Shown: piece after piece, positions 20,241 through 32,075 of the stretch
Layout: each line of letters starts with the position of its first letter
How positions within the stretch are numbered: the stretch's first letter is position 1
Assembly: GCA_022393335.1 (NCBI GenBank)
Contig: JAJEKB010021681.1
Coordinates: 1,385,714-1,449,713, forward strand
DNA: 64,000 nucleotides
Direction: 5' to 3'
From: Macrotrachela quadricornifera
Lineage: Eukaryota; Rotifera; Eurotatoria; Philodinida; Philodinidae
Translations under genes and position numbers: made by a program
The notes under the pieces: generated by a model
What the model was told of the DNA's origin: nothing
Seen by the model: the letters and a program-made list of their open reading frames with translations, nothing else
Database searches by the model: none

Positions 20241-23200
20241 AAATACTGAAATTTTCATCAGAATTGGTAGTAATATTTGTACACATGTCTGGGATTCAAC
20301 CGACATTCTATATGCGAAATGAACTTTTTCACTCTATCTTGTTTTGAAGAAATTCTAAGTCGCGGAACAAGCTAATACTTCACCACACTACTATTAGATA
20401 TGCCTCGAAATTCAGCTTGAGTGACAAATCTTAGTTACGACTAGAAATATGTATTTAGCGTGACTAAAATCGATGGTCAATTATTGTATTATGATGTAGA
20501 ACAACCGACCTGAAAACAAGTTATTTTTGCTATTTTCTCATTTTTAAGATAATCTCGTATCAGACCGATTCATACATGAATGACTTGACATAGTAATGTA
20601 CATAATCGGCTAAATTAGTACTATACATGCTATTTACAGAAAAGAGTCAAGACTGCAAAATGATAAAAATCATGAAAATGGTCATGATAGGTCAAGAGGT
20701 GATATTTTGTGATCTAAAAAAACCAAAATGTCAACCAAAAGTCTTAGAATAGTACGGTCTTCAATCGCTTAAAATTTCAGTTTGTCTGTTGAAGGTCACT
20801 ATAAACGTGGTAGATTTCTGATGGAAATATCTTACATGATTACTATAGTTTGATGTTATGATATAAAACTGAATAGAATTTAATCAACTTGGATACTTTA
20901 AAGAATAGTTCTAGATGAAAGATCTTGACGAAAACAATGTAAATATTTTTCGAGCGTTATTTGACTGTTCGTATATTTTAGTGATGATTAGATTAGAAAC
21001 CTGTGTTTTTTTTAAAGCAAGTTCAAAGTTAGTGTTTGTAGATGTTCGTGTATTTTACAAATACTCAATAAATTCAGTAGGCTCATGAAAGCCTCCAATA
21101 ATACAATCCTTATTAATGGTTATTCTGAACCTTACCACTATCACTGAAAATTCAGCACTGTTCAGAAATTCACCTTTTCGTAAAATTTTTAGAAGCTTAA
21201 GGATCAATGCGTCTCATATCCATTTTTATCTATTAGTTTTTTCTATGTAGCAGTAATCAGAAATCAGAAATTTACTTTTCTCGAAAATCTCTGAAATTGA
21301 TAGGCAAAGGAGAGTATAGGAAAATTCATACGATTGAATTTAAAAATTCTGTCTGGTGAAAAGTTGTACACTGACATGTGTTTCAAATTGAAACGACTCC
21401 GAACTCGATACCTTGTATTGCGATGGAGTAATGTTTATTCCCCTGAAGGGCAGGAATGACCTCATGAATCAGCTGAAACTTCGGTCTAGTATGGCTAACC
21501 GGGCTGAAATTTTCAGCTCAAAAGATCCATTCTAAGTGAAAAATCGCTTTTGAAAAGAGGGATCTGAATCAATTGTAATAATTTCGAACTATTCTTCATC
21601 GTTCTATTTATTAATTACATCCAGGAATAAATTTCTGGTTAAAAAGTACAAATTAGAGGCAGGAATTTACTAAGAATTGCCTACAATTTGAGATTTATCA
21701 AGTTCTCACACTCTTAGTGAAGAGTTAAGATATTATGTAAACAATTGATCAGTAATTTCAAAATGTTGAAGAACAGCTTTTCTTCTTCTATCTGATATTA
21801 TTATTAAATTAAATTGACTAATTTTTCAAATGATATTTATAACACTTTCAATGAAATCATATATTCAAAGGAAGAAATAAATTTGTACGATAAAATATCA
21901 TCAAAATCTTACCTAATATATGTAAAACAAATTGAAATGTCCTTCAGTCAATAAATATTCTTGGATATATGTATGTATCCTTCAAAAGCAGAAAAAAAAA
22001 TCAATATACAAAACCGATTAATATTCGCTTATTCATGGTGAAATATAAGACCTTAGGCACCTTCCGACATCTAATACAATCGATATTCTTTTTTTTTTAT
22101 ATATGTACAATGTATATAAAAAGATTAATGAATCATATCAAATATGTGTACACAGAACATTTTATAACATATTTGGTTAAAAACAGAACGACAGTTTGTT
22201 GATACTTATTAAATCATAATCAATTTGTAATAGAAGGATAAAGTTATAATATGTAGACCTTGATTAAAATAATTGTCATTTAGAAGACTAAAAGAGATCC
22301 AGAAAGCAAACAAGAACCTTTTACGTTAAAAAAAAATAACTAAATAAAGTTATGTAATATTTGAAAGTTTAGTCAATAAATAATTTTACATAAGTGAAGA
22401 TCTAATAGCGTATGATTAAAAAATCGAAGAAAAAAATAAACTTTTACATTTTGTTAATTTTCGTATTATTTTGTTGAATTTTTTGTACAAGTTGTAAATA
22501 AATAAAATATAGCAAAAATATCTTCGAAAAAAAAAAACATTCAATTTGAGATATCATATATGCATTTTTATAGAAGAGAACTAGCTAAAATATTTCTTTA
22601 ATAATAATTCAATAATTGTGAAAAAACATGTTATTCATACTTCGATCTATTCATAATACAAGGACAATATTGATCACATTGAATATATATTTTTCTTGTT
22701 CTTCTTTTTTTTCGTTATTTCTAAAATGGGTCGCTTCCACCTAAAAAATAACGAAAGGAATGATTCATATCTTAAATTTTCATTTATAAATATCCTATTA
22801 AGTTATATTAATCAATCATTCTATTTTAGTTATACTTATTTTCCTTTGTTACTAAAATTATCATATAATTTTTGTATTGTACGATTGAAAGCATCGATTC
22901 AAGAATCTTTTTGTACACAATTGATCATTTTATATCGATGTAACAAATTGAAATTTTTTTATAATAGATTTTAAATCATATATCCTAAAAGATGCCAATT
23001 TTAATGGCGATTTCAAATATTACATTAAAATTCAAAGACTATTTTATCGGTAGATGCTAGTAGAAAACGATTTTCAGTTGTCATCATCAGATGACCTAGT
23101 CCATCGCTAAATAGTCTAAAAAATACTCCGTCTTGTACGGAAGTCAAATACTTTTCGAAGAAAAGCTGTGAGTATGACCTTAAATCAAGTCTTTTGCAAT

Positions 23201-26200
23201 TCCTCTTCCCTCTATGGATCCTATTAACCGAAGTTAAAGTTCAATGAGTGCATTCTCCTGATTACAAGGAAGGATTCAAAGACTAATGGCTAGGTTTCCT
23301 CTAGTAAGGAGAAAAGGTATCTCAGATATAATAGCGCCTTGACCACTCTTGGATTCCTAGACTCTTTAAAATTGTTCTATGAACTAAAATTTTCTGCTGA
23401 AAATTCTAGCCAATATGAATATTGCAAGTCTTAGTATTCAATGCAACGAAATAACTATTATAGATACCGATCACTGCGCCGCAATTGCATTGTTAATGTA
23501 TCAGAATCACAATAGGATCAACACAAGAAGTGTTTACTATTCAAATTCTAACTTTTGAAAATAATTAGTATCACACTTTATGTGTTTATCAGGATACATA
23601 TTATCGTTTTCAGAGCTATTGTAAAATTAAATGAATGAAAAAGAAATTAAATAATTATTTTAATCTTTCTATCTCAGAAACATGATTTAAAAGTTTTTAA
23701 TATATACAATTTTGTAGAGCTTGACAAGCTCTATGGAACAATGTAAAAATATGAAAACAAAATACTGAAATTCACTTTTGAATCATTCACATTTTACTTC
23801 GCTATCAGAGAAAAAGCATAAAATTTCTTAAATTCGACATGAAGAAATTTTCATAACTCTTATACAATTTAGTATAAAAAAATCCCATTTTTGACGCGCT
23901 TTCATTGGGTATAAAATTGGTTATGTATGCTATTTGAAATTATAGTGTTATTTCTGTGGAAAAGTATTTTTATACATCCTGTACATTATCATTCTTGTAC
24001 GTATTAGCTATGATTTATCGAATTAATTTAAGATGTTCAATAAAATGAAAAGGTTTTTTGAAATATTTGATTGAAGACAGGTTGAAATGCATCTGTCGAT
24101 CAGAAACAATATTGCCTCACACAGTACCTATTGGTTCTGTCATAGTTAGTATAGCGTCAGTTTTCAATCAATATCTTAAAATTCATGAATATTATGTCAC
24201 TGAAGTAAACAAAAGTGCATATAACAGGATACTCCGTGTGTAATTCGACCTTATTTCATTATCATCTTTATTTGACTATGTTCCACACTTTTTTTCTGTT
24301 TTTTGAAGTCATATTCGGAACGAATGTGACAAATTGCATCGATCCATATATATATATCTCACTCATTGATTTAAGATTCCATTATTCTATAATTTCAGGT
24401 CATAAGGTACCTAAACTCCAGTTTTTTTACGAGGTTTCTTTTGAATATTTCGCCCAAAACAATTCAGAAGCTTGACTTTAAATCGCTTTTTTTCATCTAA
24501 GCCTAATTCAAAAAGCAATTCCACATATGACTGAGTATTTGTTTTTGGGCTTTGTAGTGGTGTAATTGCTATGTCATCTAATACATCCTGCTACATGTGA
24601 CTAACTCTAGATCGTCGGTTAGATGGTAATAGAATAGAAATATACTTCTACTGCATTTCTGTTTATTCATGAAAGATCATCAGCTATATATAGAATGTAA
24701 TATTATCCATCTTTAGGAAAGATCCAATAGGAGATTGAGATAAAATGATCAGAAAAATCCTACACATAAATAATATATCATTTGTCAAGGAAAATATGAC
24801 ATATATACTATTTACGAGAAAGGAAAAACTCCAAGTATATATGTTTTACAGAACAGGAAAATACCCAAACATAAATGAATTCAATAGAAGAACGAAGGAA
24901 AATACTAGATAATTATATGTGTGATAGAATAGCGAACAAATATCCTATATGTTTGCTGACACATTCTACAATAAAATAATTTTTTCAAAGAAAAATTTTT
25001 ATTCTCTTTGAATTTTTATATGATATTTGGAGTCACCGTCAAATTCCATATCTTTTAAAACATGTGATTTTTTTTTTTAACAAATGCTTTGATCCAAAGA
25101 ATTGTTTTATCGGTAGGAACATACATCGATATCTAAGACAGAAATTCAGGCACTAAAATATCAATAAAAGTCCAGTTTTTTCCAATTTGACGATAAAAAA
25201 AAACAAAATTTTCAAAAGCAAAGGGGGCGTAACACCTCGCGTCCCCTCCCTCTATTTGCGCTCCTATTTATCAATATTTATCCTTTCTTTATAAATCTGT
25301 GTTTTTTCCCGTATCAATTAAATTATTGATTTATTGTTTACTGGTATTATCATATTTTCAATACTTGTTTTTGGTTATTTATCTGAATTTTCAATCATAT
25401 ATATCTCTGCTTTTTTTTTACAATGAAATAAATGTAAATATATTGTAATAAATTCATAATAGATTTTAGTTCGCATAATAATATAAATTCAAAATATTTG
25501 TTAAAGTTGAATAAGCATAAAAATTAGTATCATCTCAAGAATCATTTGAATGAAAGATAGAATTCGTTAATAATCTACCTCTGTAACATGAATATGACAA
25601 TTGTAATCTTCAATTTGATCATTGAGTTCTATTATCTTTTACAGAAACATTCTTTTTTTTTTATTATTAATTCAGTTCTATACATTTTCTTTTTTGTTTT
25701 TCGTTAAAAATACATACTTCCAATCTACGCCATCTCTTTTTCTCTTTCTTTATTCATAGGTGAAAATAAATCATGCTTTTTATCGTTCTTCTTTTGCATT
25801 TATTTTGTAAAAGTACTATGCATTTAATTGACGATGTATGCACGTATAGAGTAAAAAAATAATGTCCGTAACAAACTTGTTATTCAATATGTTTATTTTT
25901 TTTACGGTTTATGATACAGAACAAAAATAAAAGTAATTCAACGAAAATTATATAAATTAATAAAAAAACATCAAGTCTGTAATATTAAGTATTCAACAAG
26001 GAAAAATTATTCCAGATGAAATATTTAAGTAAAATCTCAAAATAATTTGGAAAATTTTCTAAGTTGATATATATTGGAAAGAATATTTGTCATAATAAAA
26101 TAACATAGTAGGTAAAATCTATCATTTACCTAAAACTGAAAAGAATAAATGACATCATTTTACGCAAGAATATTCTCCAACAGAAAAGAAAGAAAAAAAA

Positions 26201-26439
26201 CACCTTGAGTAATTTTTTTTTCTTTCCTTTCCTTTGCTTTACACTAGTAAGAATCAACAATGACGCACTATTATAATGAAAGGGTTTTTTCCTATGTCAC
26301 TGCGAGCAAATATTCATATGGTTACTATGCTATTATAGAAGTTTCCCTCACATGGAGAGTAATTCGATCATATATATAAAGGTAAAAAAATTGTCATTTA
26401 TATTATCACTTACATCGTATCGATATAGCTTTTAGTAAC
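20241..26439. other. 6.2-kb gene-free stretch
   Basis: No frame on either strand has recognisable motifs. Scattered short frames (for example near 22000, 22700 and 24100-24470) lack ATG context or motifs. 20260-21560 has mixed composition like decayed mobile DNA. A phrase near 21508 (GGCTGAAATTTTCAG) recurs in part near 48530 (GGCTGAAATTTTCAGG). A TATA-like sequence at 26371-26381 belongs to the following gene. Confidence 0.6.
26371..26381 (+). promoter_or_regulatory. TATA-box-like element of the IAP gene
   Basis: TATATATAAAG lies 59 bases before the ATG at 26440, a plausible spacing for a core promoter with a short 5' leader. In such AT-rich DNA the match could be chance. Confidence 0.35.
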
Positions 26440-27606
26440 ATGAATCAAATTGAAGAATTTACAAAACCATCTTATATACAAAACAGTTACTCTCTTATAA
26501 GTAAGATAAATGAACAAAAAAAGAATCTCATTCCATTAGAAGATGTTTCAAAACAAGAAGTTAGTGCTGAAAAAAAGAAATGTTCTTTCAATGAATCTGA
26601 ATCAGTTCGACAAATTCGAATTCGTAGTCTTTCACATTGGTCATACTCAACACCAAATTGTGAATCAATGGCATCTGCTGGTTGGTTCTCGTGTAATTTA
26701 CATGATCGTGTTATATGTATTTATTGCAATACAATTTGTCAGGAATGGACAATCGATGATGATCCAACTGAAGTTCATATGAGACTTGCTCCACAATGTC
26801 CATTTGTTCTTTCAATGACATCAGTAAAATGTTCACCAAAAATAATTAATGATAATTTTAATGAAAAATTTGAACCACATCATCCAACAATGGCTCAAAT
26901 AAATCGTCGAGAAGCAACATTTACTAATACAAATTGGACAGAAAATTCACCAAGTGTTGATAGTCTTGTTCGTGCCGGTTTCTTTGCTACTGGTATTTCA
27001 AATACAGTAACATGTTTTTATTGTAATGGTTCATTACATAAATGGAGTTCAAATGATAATCCTATGATTGAACATGCTCGATGGTTTCCTAAGTGTACTT
27101 ATGCAAAACATTTATGTGGAAATAAATTATATGAAAAAATTCAAATGTCAAAAAAACCAAAATCAACAGAACAAAAATTTACTAAAGATGAACTTTCTCG
27201 TTTAGTTTCAGCAAGACTTGATTTACCCGGCGTTGAACGTCTTCGCTCTCAATATCAAATATCAATAATTAAACGTTGTATTGAAGATCAATTAAGAATT
27301 AAAAATGATGATTTTACATCGGATAGTGATTTAACAATGGCGTGTCTTATACTTAAAAAACAAATTGATATTATAAAAGGTTGTAAAGATAATTTAATAA
27401 TTCCATCAAAAACTCAACAATCACAAATTTTATCTCAAACATCAAAACAATCATTTGGTGAATGTCTTGTTTGTCTTACAGAAGAAAAACAATTAGCTTG
27501 TATGCCTTGTGGACATTTATGTGCATGTGTACCTTGTGGATATTCACTTCAATCATGTCCAGTTTGCAGAGAGAAAATTCAATGTTTTATGAGAATTAAT
27601 TCTTAA
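26440..27606 (+). CDS. inhibitor-of-apoptosis protein (two BIR domains plus RING)
   Basis: A 388-residue single-exon ORF. BIR1 spans about 58-127 with zinc ligands Cys93, Cys96, His113 and Cys120. BIR2 spans about 156-226 with Cys192, Cys195, His212 and Cys219; both have the G-[WF]-F turn before the ligands. A charged helical linker (245-315) leads to a C-terminal RING with Cys342, Cys345, Cys357, His359, Cys363, Cys366, Cys373 and Cys376, in the CGHxxxC ... CPxC arrangement of IAP E3 ligases. Known family members bind caspases or IAP antagonists through BIR domains and ubiquitinate partners through the RING, restraining apoptosis and shaping immune signalling. All zinc ligands are present, so the copy looks functional. 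AATAAA is at 27714-27719. Confidence 0.95.
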   Translation: MNQIEEFTKPSYIQNSYSLISKINEQKKNLIPLEDVSKQEVSAEKKKCSFNESESVRQIRIRSLSHWSYSTPNCESMASAGWFSCNLHDRVICIYCNTICQEWTIDDDPTEVHMRLAPQCPFVLSMTSVKCSPKIINDNFNEKFEPHHPTMAQINRREATFTNTNWTENSPSVDSLVRAGFFATGISNTVTCFYCNGSLHKWSSNDNPMIEHARWFPKCTYAKHLCGNKLYEKIQMSKKPKSTEQKFTKDELSRLVSARLDLPGVERLRSQYQISIIKRCIEDQLRIKNDDFTSDSDLTMACLILKKQIDIIKGCKDNLIIPSKTQQSQILSQTSKQSFGECLVCLTEEKQLACMPCGHLCACVPCGYSLQSCPVCREKIQCFMRINS

Positions 27607-27713
27607 TTTTTCTTATAATTTTTTTAAGTTATTTATTTATTTATTTTTTGTAAAATAGTTTTATTATACTGGTAAATTTGTCAAAAACCCAATTTTTAGG
27701 GTAGTTGTTGAAC

Positions 27714-27719
27714 AATAAA
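27714..27719 (+). terminator. poly(A) signal of the IAP gene
   Basis: AATAAA 108 bases after the IAP stop codon, the first such hexamer downstream in the sense orientation. Confidence 0.5.
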
Positions 27720-28907
27720 TATTATATTTTCTTATATAACATATAAAATTGTTTTTCTTTATATTGAAAGCTGAATTATTAGATTTGCTAAATCTTCATG
27801 AATTAAAAAAATATCATTAATAAGTATATTAGTTTTACTTATCATTACTGGATTAATACATTTTTTTTAAAGTTATTCAAATATCAGAATTTTGAAAAAA
27901 AAAGTCATATATCCAAATAAATGGATAGGAAAAAGGAATAATGATAAGAGTATCAATGACATATTCACCTTTGTTCCGTATTGTGTTTGCTTTCATATCT
28001 ATGACGTATAAAATGTATGCGCGCACGCGTATAAAGTATAGAGAAACACATGAAATAATATCATGAAACCAACAAATGGTAAGAACAGAAGAGCTGATCA
28101 AAGTATACACTTATGTAATGCGTAGATTCATTTACAGTATCAATAAAAAAAGAGGTAAAATAGGTATATGTCGAAAACCGTAATAGAGCATATTTCATCA
28201 TCTCGTTTATTAATGAAAATTACAGATTGAACTTATTCAAAAAAAATAAAAAAGATAAATAAACGTTACACGGATAGATTAATCTTTTGAGTGCAAGTAT
28301 TCAGAATTCAGAACTCATTTTTAAGAATTTTGGTTTTTCAATAACTCGCCAATGCAAAAAGATAACGAGGTGCGGTTTTTGCTATAGCAACAATGATAAT
28401 CCTTCCTTCAGTTTTTTTGTTTCAACCTTTCATCACCTATTCTATATAAAAATTCTCCATATGATAATAAGACAGTAATATGTTGTTATAATTTTGATTT
28501 TAATACTGATTTTCGATCGATTATCAATAAAATTATAGAAAATAATTTATATATAAATTTCTAATCGATCAAAAATATATGACTTACTAATAATTACCAA
28601 ATGTATTGATTCGAATCTTAGTCTGTATATTTCCTACTAAGAAATATTGTTTTTAAAAACTATACAACCATCATTACATTTATGCATGTCTTTTTCAGTT
28701 TTCACGCATTTACTAATGTTTATATCAATGAGATTCAAAGAATCAAAAATCAAATGTATGATCTATTACTATTGATGATTTTCACAATATCATACACTAA
28801 CTTTTGCATAAAGAAATAAATTTAAACAATAAAAATATAACTTTATTTTCCTGATTTTAATTAAATAACAAATCAAAAAAAATATAATTATATATATATA
28901 AATAACA
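27720..28907. other. intergenic between convergent IAP and F-box genes
   Basis: AT-rich, with a short alternating purine-pyrimidine patch (GCGCGCACGCG-like) near 28019-28030. No supported gene. Confidence 0.55.
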
Positions 28908-30638
28908 TCACCGAATCCATAATCGAATAGCAGAAATTTCATATTGATCTCGAATAATTGAACAATTCGATGGTAAACGATATTTTAACCATTGAATAAG
29001 TTCATCTTCTAATAATAATGATTCATTACTATCACCCCATTGATCATCTTGACATTGAAAAGTTAATGCTCGAAGATTAGATATTTGTTTAATTAAATCA
29101 AGAACAATTGATCGATTTTCAATATTAATTAATAAAACTTCACATTGATCACCTAATAATGATTGTATTAATGATATACAATCTGAACCATAAAAATGTC
29201 CATCATTTGCTATTAAATTAAGTCGACGAATAGATTTATTTTTAATTTTTATTGAAGATAATTGTGATATGATTAAATAATCAATTGTTAATGAATAAAG
29301 AGATGTAGTTCGATCAAGTAATAAACAAAGATCATTTATAGATTGATCATTTTCATCTGGATGAGTAATTAATATTATTTCTAATGATATTAATCGATCA
29401 AATTTTGGTATAATTGACCAAAGAATATTATCAAATGGAAATGATAATTCAAGATGATGAATATTTGAAAATTGAAGTGGAAATTCTGATAGAAATTTTA
29501 ATAATAAATAATCGAGAGCAAGAGTAGTAACATAATTTGATAAATCATATTTTTTATTAATTGAATAAGTAGATTTTGATATATTACTAGAAAGTGTGTA
29601 AAATTTTTTAAATCCATATGGAAGTGTATAAAGATGAGTTGAACCATATTCTGTATGATAATCACATCGAACAAACCATTGACGTTCCTTAAGCCAAAAT
29701 TCTGTTTGAAATGATTTAAATAATTGATCAATATCTTTATCGAAATTTTTTTCCATACTAAATTTATAATACATTAATAATCGAAATATTTTTAATTTAT
29801 GTAAATAATTAATAATAATATCTTCCCATTGATAACCATCAATATAAATATTATGTGTTTCAATAATTAATTCTGATAGATTAGGCATATTTTTTAAAAG
29901 ATTTTTTAAAGTATTTAATTCACCTTTAAAATAAATTGTTAATTTAGTTAATAAAGGAAGAATAAATGGTACCTGTTCATTATTAGATATATCTTCAATT
30001 CTAATATTAAAATTTTTTAAATTAGGTGTACATTTAAATAAAGTTGTTAAATTATTCAATGAAAATAAATCATTTTCAATAGATAAATATTGAAGAGATG
30101 ATGATATTACTTTTGGTAATGGAATATAAAAATCATTTAAAAATAATATATCCAAATAACAATATTGAAGATTTTTTAAATTCCATATATTATTTACGAA
30201 TATTTCAGCTTTTTCTATATCATCATCAAAATGACATTCATTGATATTAAGATAAGTTAAATAAGGACAATTTAATATAATATTATTAATTAAATCAATT
30301 GAATAAATATGATATAATGAAAGTGATTGTAATTTAATAAATTGTTGAAAATGAAAATTATATGAAAAAAATAATTTTGGTTGATCAGGTGTATCATCAT
30401 CATTTGAAAGATGAATTGAAGTTATATAATTATATATTAATGGAAGATTTTTTTTACAAGTTATATCAAAATCTTGTTTAGATACAGATCGAAAATCAAG
30501 TGAATAAATTTCAAAATGAAAATAAAGTAGTTCATTCAAACGAATATTTAATCCATGAAATGTATGAAGAAGTTGAATAGAATTAAAATATTTAAATATA
30601 TCAAGAATTAATTCATTAGCTAATGATTCAAAATTCAT
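28908..30638 (-). CDS. F-box/leucine-rich-repeat protein
   Basis: A 576-residue ORF with an ATG start. Residues about 3-40 (SLANELILDIFKYF ... LHTFHGLNIRLNELL) form an F-box of the divergent bdelloid type. The rest is a run of irregular leucine-rich repeats, including LQSLSLYHI, CPYLTYLNINECHF, LQYLSIENDLF, TPNLKNFNIRI and MPNLSELIIETHNI, ending in IQWLKYRLPSNCSI ... AIRLWIR. F-box proteins hand substrates to SCF ubiquitin ligases, with the LRRs choosing the target. No intron is needed. A decayed member of the same family lies at about 40.0-41.0 kb on the same strand, so the family has duplicated locally. Confidence 0.85.
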   Translation of the reverse strand: MNFESLANELILDIFKYFNSIQLLHTFHGLNIRLNELLYFHFEIYSLDFRSVSKQDFDITCKKNLPLIYNYITSIHLSNDDDTPDQPKLFFSYNFHFQQFIKLQSLSLYHIYSIDLINNIILNCPYLTYLNINECHFDDDIEKAEIFVNNIWNLKNLQYCYLDILFLNDFYIPLPKVISSSLQYLSIENDLFSLNNLTTLFKCTPNLKNFNIRIEDISNNEQVPFILPLLTKLTIYFKGELNTLKNLLKNMPNLSELIIETHNIYIDGYQWEDIIINYLHKLKIFRLLMYYKFSMEKNFDKDIDQLFKSFQTEFWLKERQWFVRCDYHTEYGSTHLYTLPYGFKKFYTLSSNISKSTYSINKKYDLSNYVTTLALDYLLLKFLSEFPLQFSNIHHLELSFPFDNILWSIIPKFDRLISLEIILITHPDENDQSINDLCLLLDRTTSLYSLTIDYLIISQLSSIKIKNKSIRRLNLIANDGHFYGSDCISLIQSLLGDQCEVLLINIENRSIVLDLIKQISNLRALTFQCQDDQWGDSNESLLLEDELIQWLKYRLPSNCSIIRDQYEISAIRLWIR

Positions 30639-32075
30639 ATTTATTTATTTTAAAATATTAAAGAAAAATCTTTCGTCAATTACATTCTATTTGTGATGAA
30701 TATGTATTGGATATTATTTTTAATCAATTGTAATGTATGTATTTAGTCAAATGATGGTGCTAGTTGTCATGAATGATTATATGAAATAGAATATTTGTAA
30801 TTTAGTCACAATTAACCTTTAATAATATGAATTAAGAATAAATTTTATTTGTTAAATAAATATCGATGCAGAAATTATTGAGATACTTGAACATTCTTAT
30901 GCATCATTTAGGTCATACAATTAGGAAAAGGACGATTCATCTTTCGTAATTTTTTTCTTGCATTCTGTTGTTTTTCGTAAGATTTTTCTTTTAGAAGTAT
31001 TTACTTGAATTTAAATTGTTTCTATCGTTTTTCTTTATAGATTATATCGTCTTGAGTATTGATAAAATGCTTTTGTGAATAAATATAAAAATGTATCTAT
31101 TATTTCAATTAATGTTTATCTTTGATGTATTCATAGAACATGAGGCACGATAACAAGAATCACGAGACACACTATTTTTGGTTGCTTGCGCACAGATACA
31201 TCGATCAAGCCTCGATTCCAACAAGTATATACAAAGACTTTTATTGATGTAGTACCAATCTATGGAATATTTAGTGAATAACAACGCGAATGGATCATTA
31301 GTTTTACTGCTGTGTGTAGAAAAAATAAAAGATATATTTATTGATATTCATTCTGTACGCTTGAGATTACTCAGAAGAATTGTTTGATGAATTTGAATCA
31401 TATCAATGAGATAGTTGTCCTAATGTAGAAAGTTATTTTCAGAAAGTCAAGTTGTCGACTGCGAAAAAATTTGGATTGAATATTCTCTATTTCAAGCTGC
31501 TGCTTGATCAATATGTTCTCTGTTAGTATGAGTTATTTTTCTGCTTGACATACAAATATCAGCACTTCTCATATTTTTAATCAACAGTGCACATTAGATA
31601 GAAGACTATAAATAATAAGTTGAAAGATTCCAATGATTAGTAGAAAAATCACCATAAAGGATAGAGTTATAGAAAGTGATATATGTAAGGAGGAAAAAAT
31701 GATATTCCGATACTCCACCCGTACTTTATAATACCATACAGTTCTCCGTCAGTATTCCAATACTACCTCTTTTTTCTCAGCAAAGTGCAGTGGAGTAGGA
31801 GTGAAGTATCAATAGAGTATGAACTTTAGCATTCCATCGTCACCCATTTGTACTACAGTCAACTTTTTATTTTTTACTCTATGGTTCAAAGATATTCCAA
31901 CTTTACTCCACTATACTTCGATCGTATATATATATGTGGGCGACGATGGATGTAGGTATGAGCATAGCGTAAGACTAACAACAAAAAAAGTGATGCAAAA
32001 CTTTTGACATCAACAGTATTTTCTTCAAGAAAAAAATAGATCGATCTGTTTTTCAATGTTAAAAAGTTTTTATTA
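30639..32075. other. intergenic, no gene recognised
   Basis: Contains a cluster of related words (TATTCC.A.TACTCC and its complement GGAGTA) between 31690 and 31920 that could be a degenerate repeat. No coding signal. Confidence 0.5.
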
